Source of the DNA: Roseobacter sp.
Lineage (GTDB): Bacteria; Pseudomonadota; Alphaproteobacteria; Rhodobacterales; Rhodobacteraceae
DNA length: 6,031 bases
Assembly: GCA_024636425.1 (NCBI GenBank)
Contig: JAGXHB010000180.1
Coordinates: 1 to 6,031, forward strand
Direction: 5' to 3'
This document shows, one piece after another, positions 1 through 5,176 of the stretch. Numbering within the stretch: the first letter of the stretch is position 1; each line of letters begins with the position of its first letter. The notes under the pieces are model-generated. The model had not been told where the DNA came from. It saw only the letters and a program-made list of their open reading frames with translations, and searched no databases. The translations under genes and the position numbers were made by a program.

Positions 1-762
1 GACCTGCGCATCGGGCGGCGCGTTCAGCGGATCGGCGGCACGGCCCGTAGCGCGGTCCAGCAGCACCAGCGGATTGCGATCCTCCGGCAGCCCCGAAAAC
101 CGCCGCATCAGCGCAACACGCGGCACATCGGCCAGCGCACCGATGGTTTTCAGTCCCAGCCGTGTCAGCAACCGCAGCATATCGTCGTTCAACCGCAGCG
201 CTGCCACGGGCAGCGGCCCAAGCTGCGCCATCAGCGTTTCGCTGTCACACACGACCGACGCAGGCCCATACCGCGCCAGCATCTGTGCGGCACCGCGCGT
301 GGGCACCATGGCCAGCCGCACGCTGAGGCCCTGCATCCTGAAGCGTGTGGCCATATCGCGCAGCAGTGCTGCTTCGCCACCGAAAAGATGTGTTGCCCCC
401 GTCACGTCCAGCACGATGCCATCCTGCCCGTCGCGTACCGTCCAAGGACACCAGCGCCGCGCCCAATGGGCCAGCCGTTCCAGCAGCTTGTAATCGCCCG
501 CCGCATCCGCCTGCTCCACATGCAGATCGGGATAGATCGCCTGCACATCGACCACCCGCGCGCCTGCATCAATGCCACGGGCACGGGCCACGCCGTTCAG
601 GGCGTGGATCACCGGGCCGTGGGTGCCGTCCCGCGCCAGCACCACCGGCACATCATCCCCCGGTGGCGTGCGATGCTGGCTGATGACCCGACGCCAGCGT
701 TCCATCGCCAGATCCGGAAAACAGACGGAGACGATCTGCGGCTCTTTGCGCGTGTCCGTCAT
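1..762 (-). CDS. imuB: ImuB, catalytically inactive Y-family polymerase-like protein (3' truncated by window edge)
   Basis: This is the N-terminal 254 residues of an ImuB-type protein; the family is about 500 residues, so roughly half is missing past the left edge. ImuB is known to be the hub of the SOS mutasome, bridging the beta clamp, ImuA and DnaE2 during translesion synthesis. The Y-family fold is visible: an N-terminal strand (PQIVSVCFPDLAMERWRR, residues 8-25), the palm segment DGIVLDVTGATHLFGG (114-129), and a helix-hairpin-helix-like stretch near 196-224 (LLTRLGLKTIGALADVP). Active-site acids are missing. The first strand has no counterpart of the DinB HIDMDAF aspartate, and the palm SIDEAFLD motif reads GQDGIVLD, so the catalytic glutamate position is glycine. 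The ATG at 762 is chosen because the conserved first strand starts only nine residues later. No strong Shine-Dalgarno precedes it, and it overlaps imuA by 110 nt, suggesting coupled expression from the LexA-controlled imuA promoter. Confidence 0.9.
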   Translation of the reverse strand, partial: MTDTRKEPQIVSVCFPDLAMERWRRVISQHRTPPGDDVPVVLARDGTHGPVIHALNGVARARGIDAGARVVDVQAIYPDLHVEQADAAGDYKLLERLAHWARRWCPWTVRDGQDGIVLDVTGATHLFGGEAALLRDMATRFRMQGLSVRLAMVPTRGAAQMLARYGPASVVCDSETLMAQLGPLPVAALRLNDDMLRLLTRLGLKTIGALADVPRVALMRRFSGLPEDRNPLVLLDRATGRAADPLNAPPDAQV

Positions 763-1387
763 AGGCGGCTGTCCAGACGCCGGGCGCACGACCGCGCGCC
801 CGGAACAGATCCGCCTCCCACAAGGGGGCACCGGGGGCTTGGGCGTTGAAATCGTTGGACGCGGACGGCACCGACCGTAGCCGCCAGCGTTCGCGCGCCG
901 CACTTAACGCGCCGTGGTCCCCCGACCGGATCAGCCACAGGGGCACTCCCGAATTTTCGGCCCGCAACGCCAGCCGCTTGGTGGCGGTAAAGCTCAGCAC
1001 TTCGGGTGCGCCATGAATCTCTCCCACGACGGCAGAGAGTCCCGCACAGGCCGCCGCTTCCTCCATCGCCCAAAGAACGTCGCGCGGGTGGCTGACCTCG
1101 ACCCGCAGGATATGGCCGTGGAAGCCGAACCCGCGTAGCGCCGCCCCGTACAGCCGCCCGTTTTCGCGCCGCGACATGCGGTCCTGAACCCACATCACCG
1201 GGTTCTTGCTGTCGGGCAGACAGGCCAGCACGAACCCCGTCGCCGCCGCATCGAAAGGGGCGTCCGGCAACGCATCGCGCAGGATGGCACCCCCCAGATG
1301 CGGGGCCACATCCGGCGCAGGAATATCCTTGACCAGACGCTTGTCCGACAGGGAAATCACCTGTGAAAATTGGGAATCGGGTACCAT
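653..1387 (-). CDS. imuA: ImuA family SOS translesion synthesis accessory protein
   Basis: This is a 244-residue protein of the ImuA type found ahead of imuB in alphaproteobacteria. ImuA works with ImuB and the error-prone polymerase DnaE2 in damage-induced mutagenesis. Visible family features are the strand VMWVQDR (64-70), the GFGFHGHILRVEVSHPRDVLWAMEEA segment (86-111), SFTATKRLALRAENSGVPLWLIR (132-154), the W-R-LRS-PSA segment (168-176) and the C-terminal ELFRARG-like stretch LFRARGRAPGVW (194-205). Although the family is RecA-like in fold, I see no Walker A P-loop, so ATP hydrolysis is not expected. Upstream in-frame ATGs exist (1486, 1399), but the start at 1387 is preferred because GGAGG (1393-1397, minus strand) sits five bases before it; the 1399 ATG would overlap that site. 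The exact LexA box just upstream supports SOS control. The last 36 codons overlap the start of imuB in another frame. Confidence 0.9.
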   Translation of the reverse strand: MVPDSQFSQVISLSDKRLVKDIPAPDVAPHLGGAILRDALPDAPFDAAATGFVLACLPDSKNPVMWVQDRMSRRENGRLYGAALRGFGFHGHILRVEVSHPRDVLWAMEEAAACAGLSAVVGEIHGAPEVLSFTATKRLALRAENSGVPLWLIRSGDHGALSAARERWRLRSVPSASNDFNAQAPGAPLWEADLFRARGRAPGVWTAAYDGHAQRAADRLRLFSGSGDGTLASGHQPASHATGG

Positions 1388-1401
1388 GCATTCCTCCATA
1401 T

Positions 1402-1416
1402 GTTCACTTTTTGTTC
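1402..1416 (-). promoter_or_regulatory. LexA box (SOS operator) of imuA-imuB
   Basis: The plus strand reads GTTCACTTTTTGTTC, an exact match to the alphaproteobacterial LexA direct-repeat motif GTTC-N7-GTTC (GAAC-N7-GAAC read in the direction of imuA). It ends 14 bases before the imuA start codon and 4 bases before the GGAGG ribosome binding site, so bound LexA would sit over the promoter or transcription start. I cannot assign convincing -35 and -10 elements; a TTGAAA (minus strand, 1448-1453) is the best -35-like hexamer but lacks a good partner. The motif match and the SOS gene behind it make the assignment strong, although binding is inferred. Confidence 0.88.
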
Positions 1417-1523
1417 TACATGGAAAGAGTGCGTTTGACGAGCCGGATTTCAAGTCCTTGCGGCACTTCCTGCTAAACCTTGGCAATCATTTGAAAATCC
1501 CCTGGCCCTCGCGGTCCGGTCAC

Positions 1524-1547
1524 AAAATCTGGCGTATGCCAGACCGC
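1524..1547 (-). terminator. Probable intrinsic terminator after the esterase gene
   Basis: A perfect 6-bp inverted repeat, TCTGGC and GCCAGA around a 4-base loop (1528-1543), is followed on the minus strand by TTTT (1524-1527). Outer GCGG (1511-1514) and CCGC (1544-1547) could extend pairing in an alternative fold. A second GC-rich repeat, CCCC (1560-1563) and GGGG (1570-1573), spans the esterase stop codon and is followed on the minus strand by CGGC then TTTT. The U tracts are short, so termination may be partial. If so, some esterase transcription would read into imuA past the LexA box. Confidence 0.55.
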
Positions 1548-1565
1548 TGAAAAGCCGCCCCCCAA

Positions 1566-2468
1566 CTATGGGGCGTCGAAAAAGAACCGTACCATCGCCG
1601 CGCTCGCATCAGGGCCATCCGGATCGGTATAGCTGCCCTTGGCACTGCCGCCGGACCAGTTGTGCCCCAGCCCTGCAACCGTCCATTGTTCGACCACTGG
1701 CTGGTTGTCCTTATTCAGCGTGATGTCCCGTCGTGCCGTCAGCTTTGCGTGATCCACGACCTCGCTGGTGCGGCGCATGCCGGGTGACATGACCTGTGCC
1801 TGCGCAATGGCGTCGCTGTTGGAAAGATGCACCGTCCTGTCTTGCGTTCCGTGAAACAGGATCGTTCTTTTGGGATGGTCAGGCCCTTTCAGTTGCGGCG
1901 CGCCCCCCATCGCGGCCAGCGCACTGCCCACATCATGCGCCCCGCCATAGGGCAACCCCGCATGAGCCCCGACAGCAGCAAACAGATCGCCATAGGCCTG
2001 CCCCAACACCACCGCCATCGCAGCCCCCGCAGACAGCCCCGCGACAAAGACATGATCCGCAGGGATACCATGATCGTCGATCGCCTTGCGGGTCATCGCG
2101 GCGAGGATTGCAGGTTCGCCGCTTTCTGCGTTCTGATGGGCCGCTTCATACCAGCGCCAACACCCCTGCACATTCGCCCGCCGTGATTGCGCCGGATAAA
2201 GAACCGCGAACCCGTGTGCATCGGCCAGCACATTCATCCCCGTGCCAGCCGCAAAATCCACCGGGTTCTGTTTGCAACCGTGCAGCATCACGATCAGGCC
2301 GGTCGGTGCCCCTTCCCGCGCTTCAGGCAGGTGCAGGACATAACCGCGGGTGCCCGCCACGCTGGTGAACCGCCGCCGTCGAACCCCCGGCATCATCCGC
2401 ATCGCACCCTTGCGCAACCGCGGCTTGAGAAAAGGAAAAGGAGATACGCCAAATCTGGAGTTCGTCAT
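1566..2468 (-). CDS. PHB depolymerase family esterase (alpha/beta hydrolase)
   Basis: This 300-residue alpha/beta hydrolase belongs to the poly(3-hydroxybutyrate) depolymerase/esterase family (LpqC-like). The diagnostic block LIVMLHGCKQNPVDFAAGTGMNVLADAHGFAVLYP (58-92) holds the oxyanion-hole HGC motif and is followed by QGCWRWY (101-107). The nucleophile elbow is GLSAG with Ser146. The likely acid is Asp210 in FHGTQDRTV and the likely base His269 in GLGHNWSGG. Members hydrolyse short- and medium-chain esters, feruloyl or acetyl esters, or polyester oligomers; the substrate cannot be told here. The N-terminus has many basic residues (LKPRLRKGAMRMMPGVRRRRF, about 15-34) but no hydrophobic core typical of a Sec signal peptide, so a cytoplasmic location is more likely. 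The start at 2468 has AAAGG eight bases upstream. The gene stands alone: imuA lies 178 bases downstream behind a putative terminator, and the helicase is divergent. Length is typical of the family. Confidence 0.88.
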   Translation of the reverse strand: MTNSRFGVSPFPFLKPRLRKGAMRMMPGVRRRRFTSVAGTRGYVLHLPEAREGAPTGLIVMLHGCKQNPVDFAAGTGMNVLADAHGFAVLYPAQSRRANVQGCWRWYEAAHQNAESGEPAILAAMTRKAIDDHGIPADHVFVAGLSAGAAMAVVLGQAYGDLFAAVGAHAGLPYGGAHDVGSALAAMGGAPQLKGPDHPKRTILFHGTQDRTVHLSNSDAIAQAQVMSPGMRRTSEVVDHAKLTARRDITLNKDNQPVVEQWTVAGLGHNWSGGSAKGSYTDPDGPDASAAMVRFFFDAP

Positions 2469-2811
2469 GCGAGAGGCCTTTGACTGCCAGTTTGCACAAG
2501 TCTAATCGCAAAAGCCCTGCGAAACCATCGTAATACGCTCAGACGTGGCCATATCGCCGACGCGCACCGCCTGAAGCTGGATGAAGCGTGATCGGGAAAC
2601 AGGTTTAAAAGAGCTCAGTATGCACAAAGACCCCAGTGGAGTGCTCCCCGGCCACAGACGCTGATCCGCCACACCACAAGACACAGACGACAAAGCCATG
2701 TACATTACACGCACAACGCACTACGGACGGGCGCAACACATAGGCTGGCGTCTGCGCCATTGCCTAGTCGCGTGCATTCCAGCCGCAGAATTATTCAGAC
2801 AGGACAATCCC
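2469..2811. other. Divergent intergenic region and probable helicase leader
   Basis: About 340 bases separate the esterase start from the preferred helicase start. I see no convincing gene. An in-frame ATG at 2698 would extend the helicase by 38 residues (MYITRTTHYGRAQHIGW...), but that stretch resembles no helicase N-terminus and has no good Shine-Dalgarno. A minus-strand reading frame at 2502-2714 has no recognisable content. No -35/-10 pair stands out; AT-rich TTTAAAAG near 2605 and TATGCA near 2620 are weak plus-strand -10 candidates. The clearest element is the hairpin at 2741-2766. Both divergent promoters presumably lie here. Confidence 0.45.
2741..2766 (+). promoter_or_regulatory. Stable hairpin in the helicase 5' leader
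   Basis: TGGCG (2746-2750) and CGCCA (2755-2759) pair perfectly around a TCTG tetraloop. The pairing continues with TAGGC (2741-2745) and GCCTA (2762-2766) after a two-base bulge (TT, 2760-2761). This gives a 10-bp stem 46 bases before the preferred TTG start. It is not followed by a T run, so it is not an obvious intrinsic terminator. DEAD-box helicase mRNAs in other bacteria often carry long structured leaders for cold or autoregulatory control. A similar role here is inference. Confidence 0.4.
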
Positions 2812-4968
2812 TTGATCCAGACTATTGCCGACGCGCTTGCCAAACAAGGCTATGATTCGCTTACTCCCGTTCAGGAGGCCGTCACAAATCCGGCCCTGAA
2901 TGATGCCGACCTTCTGGTATCGGCGCAAACCGGCTCAGGCAAGACTGTCGGTTTCGGGCTTGCCATTGCACCCACGTTGTTGGGCGGCGCTGACAAATTC
3001 GGCCACGCTGGCGCACCTTTGGCGCTGATCATCGCACCGACGCGCGAACTGGCGATGCAGGTCAGCCGCGAGCTGACCTGGCTTTACGCCGAGGCGGGGG
3101 CGGTCGTGACCACCTGCGTGGGGGGCATGGACACCCGCACCGAACGCCGCGCGCTTGACCGTGGCGCGCATATCGTAGTCGCGACGCCGGGCCGTCTGTG
3201 CGACCACATCAAGCGCAACAACATCAACCTCAATGACATTCGCGCCGTTGTGCTGGACGAAGCCGACGAGATGCTGGATCTGGGCTTTCGCGAAGAGCTT
3301 GAGTTCATCCTTTCGGAAGCCCCGGACGAACGTCGCACCTTGATGTTTTCCGCCACGGTGCCCGCAGCGATTGCGAAGCTGGCGAAATCCTATCAGCGCG
3401 ACGCGCAGCGGATCGAAACCATCGGCGAAGCGAAACAACACACCGACATCGAATACCGTGCGCTGAACGTGCACCCGCGCGATACAGAAAACGCGATCAT
3501 CAACGTCCTGCGTTTCTACGAGGCGAAAAACGCCATCGTGTTCTGCAACACCCGCGCTGCCGTTGCCCGGCTGACCACGCGGTTCACGAACCGTGGGTTT
3601 TCCGTCGTAGCGCTGTCGGGCGAACTGACACAATCGGAACGCACAAACGCCCTGCAAGCCCTGCGTGACGGCCGTGCCCGTGTGTGTATCGCGACAGATG
3701 TCGCGGCGCGCGGCATTGACCTGCCCAACCTCGAACTTGTCATTCATGCCGACCTGCCCTCGAATTCGGACACGCTGTTGCACCGGTCGGGCCGCACAGG
3801 CCGCGCAGGCCGCAAGGGTGTGTCGGCGCTGATCGTGCCGGCGAAACTGCGCAGCAAGGCGAACCGTCTGATCGGCGGGGCCAAGCTCAAGGTTGAATGG
3901 GCGAACCCGCCTTCCGCCGAAGAGGTCAACGCCGAGGATGAAAAACGCCTGCTGGCCGATTCCGCATGGTCCGATCCGATCCCGGATGACGCCGTCGGCT
4001 TTGTTGCCAATCTGGTAGAGCAGTTCAGCGCCGAGCAACTGGCGACAGCATTCGTGAACCTGTACCGCGCGCGGCAATCCGCACCGGAACAACTGGCCGA
4101 GCCGGGCACCCCCGCCGATGAAAAACCGCGCGGTGATTTCGGGCCGTCGGTCTGGTTTTCTATTTCCATCGGGCGCAATCAGGATGCCGAACCGCGCACC
4201 ATCCTGCCGATGATCTGCCGCATGGGCGATCTGACCAAGGATGACGTGGGCGCGATCCGTGTGCAGCCCAGCCATACCTTTGTGGAAATTCTGGCGACCT
4301 CGGCACCGAAATTCACCAACGCACTTGGCCCCGACATGAAGGTCGAGGACGGTGCCATTGTCACCAAGCTGGACAAGGCCCCCGATCTGTCGCGCGGCCC
4401 CAAGCCCGGCGGCCCACGTGGCCCCCGCCCCGATCGCGGGCCACGGCCTGAACGTGCAGAACGCGCGCCGCGTCCGGCCTATGACCCTGATGCGCCGACG
4501 GAGCCACGCAAGCCACGCGCGGCCGAAGCCGCCGAAGCACCGGTTGCGCGCATGGATGAACCGCGCACGTCCAAGCCCAAGTTCGACAAGCCCAAGTTCG
4601 ACAAACCCCGCGCGCCCAAGGGCGAACGTCCGCCAAAATCGCACAAGACCGAACGGACCCCGATGAAGCCCGGTGCCGCGCCGCGCCCCAAGTCGAACCC
4701 TGACAGTGCCGACAAGCCGCGCGCCAAGGCCGTCTGGAAAAAGGACAAGCCAACCGCTGCGCGCAGCGATGCCCCCCGCGGGGATGCCAAGCCGGCGGGC
4801 GACAAGCCCTTCAAGGCCCGTGCGTCCGACCCGTCCAAACGCTTTGTGCCCCCGAACAAGCTGGGCAAGCCCGGCGGCAAACCGGCTGGGAAGCCAAGAG
4901 GTGCCAAACCCTCTGCAGGCGGTGAGGGCGTACCAAAGCGCGCGAAAACCAGCTTCCGGCCCAAGTAG
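2812..4968 (+). CDS. DEAD-box ATP-dependent RNA helicase with DbpA-like RNA-binding domain and basic tail
   Basis: This is a cytoplasmic RNA helicase that unwinds or remodels RNA using ATP, probably in ribosome assembly or RNA turnover (family knowledge). Counting from the TTG at 2812 (718 residues), all core motifs are present: Q motif GYDSLTPVQ (13-21), motif I AQTGSGKT (38-45), PTREL (76-80), TPGR (125-128), DEAD (149-152), SAT (180-182), IVFCNT (242-247), ATDVAARGID (294-303) and HRSGRTGRAG (324-333). A linker follows, then a DbpA/CsdA-type RNA-binding domain at about 444-510 (WFSISIGRNQDAEPRTILPMICR...VGAIRV). The last ~190 residues are a disordered tail rich in Lys, Pro, Arg and Ala. 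The start is chosen because AGGA (2801-2804) lies seven bases before TTG and homologous helicases begin close to the Q motif. The alternative ATG at 2698 would give 756 residues. The gene appears monocistronic, with a structured leader upstream. CsdA/DeaD-like is the closest general class; I do not assign a symbol. Confidence 0.9.
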   Translation: MIQTIADALAKQGYDSLTPVQEAVTNPALNDADLLVSAQTGSGKTVGFGLAIAPTLLGGADKFGHAGAPLALIIAPTRELAMQVSRELTWLYAEAGAVVTTCVGGMDTRTERRALDRGAHIVVATPGRLCDHIKRNNINLNDIRAVVLDEADEMLDLGFREELEFILSEAPDERRTLMFSATVPAAIAKLAKSYQRDAQRIETIGEAKQHTDIEYRALNVHPRDTENAIINVLRFYEAKNAIVFCNTRAAVARLTTRFTNRGFSVVALSGELTQSERTNALQALRDGRARVCIATDVAARGIDLPNLELVIHADLPSNSDTLLHRSGRTGRAGRKGVSALIVPAKLRSKANRLIGGAKLKVEWANPPSAEEVNAEDEKRLLADSAWSDPIPDDAVGFVANLVEQFSAEQLATAFVNLYRARQSAPEQLAEPGTPADEKPRGDFGPSVWFSISIGRNQDAEPRTILPMICRMGDLTKDDVGAIRVQPSHTFVEILATSAPKFTNALGPDMKVEDGAIVTKLDKAPDLSRGPKPGGPRGPRPDRGPRPERAERAPRPAYDPDAPTEPRKPRAAEAAEAPVARMDEPRTSKPKFDKPKFDKPRAPKGERPPKSHKTERTPMKPGAAPRPKSNPDSADKPRAKAVWKKDKPTAARSDAPRGDAKPAGDKPFKARASDPSKRFVPPNKLGKPGGKPAGKPRGAKPSAGGEGVPKRAKTSFRPK
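4573..4602 (+). repeat. Two exact tandem 15-bp units in the helicase tail
   Basis: The unit AAGCCCAAGTTCGAC occurs twice head to tail in frame, giving KPKFD-KPKFD, and a degenerate third copy encodes KPRAP. Slippage at such units can change tail length between strains without a frameshift. The surrounding tail has further loose K-P and R-P repeats. Confidence 0.8.
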
Positions 4969-4993
4969 AACGCGCTCTTTGACAACGCGCTCT
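4969..4993 (+). repeat. Short direct repeat directly after the helicase stop
   Basis: AACGCGCTCT occurs at 4969-4978 and again at 4984-4993, and each copy is followed within a few bases by TTTGAC or ATTTGAC. The first copy begins at the base after the TAG stop. It looks like a small local duplication. No function is evident. Confidence 0.6.
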
Positions 4994-5012
4994 GATTTGA
5001 CTTAACGCAACG

Positions 5013-5036
5013 CCGGCTTGCCCTTCGGCAAGTCGG
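5013..5036 (+). terminator. GC-rich hairpin downstream of the helicase, possible terminator
   Basis: CCGGCTTGCC (5013-5022) and GGCAAGTCGG (5027-5036) form a 10-bp stem with one G-U pair around a CTTC loop, 45 bases after the helicase stop. It is the most stable local structure between helicase and aminotransferase. It lacks a T run on the plus strand, so it may be an atypical terminator, or an RNA 3'-end stabilising stem with termination by Rho. Confidence 0.4.
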
Positions 5037-5133
5037 GCGAACGCTCTGCCTGTTTGAACGCGTTGCACCGCCAACGACCATCCGGATTCCGGCAAGTGTC
5101 GTTTTTTGCCGTATCGTTAGCGCCAATCGCCGT

Positions 5134-5168
5134 TATACTGCCTCTCAGACATTCCAATATCCGAGAGG
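5134..5168 (+). promoter_or_regulatory. Likely -10 element and inverted repeat covering the aminotransferase ribosome binding site
   Basis: TATACT (5134-5139) is a good -10 hexamer 38 bases ahead of the ATG; the -35 region is weak (GTATCG at 17-base spacing, or a T run at 5102-5107 further away). Immediately after it, CCTCTC (5141-5146) and GAGAGG (5163-5168) form a perfect inverted repeat with a 16-base spacer. GAGAGG is also the apparent Shine-Dalgarno, eight bases before the start codon. The repeat could be an operator or, if transcription starts early enough, a stem that hides the ribosome binding site. Confidence 0.45.
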
Positions 5169-5176
5169 CTTGCCCG

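Noticed and set aside
74..880. Several plus-strand open frames (starting near 74, 345, 388 and 572)
   Set aside because: They are opposite imuB and the end of imuA, whose conserved motifs establish the minus strand as coding. The translations are Arg/Pro/His-rich shadow sequence.
759..1391. Minus-strand frame of 210 codons starting at ATG 1391
   Set aside because: It is a shifted-frame shadow of imuA. Its product is Gly/Ala/Arg-rich with no family resemblance, while the 1387 start in the imuA frame has the correctly spaced ribosome binding site.
1388..1486. N-terminal extension of ImuA from ATG 1486 or 1399
   Set aside because: The extension would run through the LexA box, and the 1399 start would overlap the GGAGG site. 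The extra residues do not look like ImuA.
1827..2483. Plus-strand frames opposite the esterase
   Set aside because: The minus strand carries an intact Ser/Asp/His hydrolase. The plus-strand products are Pro/Arg/His-rich without motifs.
2502..2714. Possible 70-residue minus-strand gene in the divergent region
   Set aside because: It has no recognisable domain and no clear ribosome binding site, and it covers the region where both divergent promoters and the helicase leader should lie.
2935..4644. A 569-codon open frame antisense to the helicase
   Set aside because: It lies opposite a clearly coding helicase with all motifs intact. Long antisense frames are common in GC-rich genes, and its translation shows no recognisable domain or start signal.
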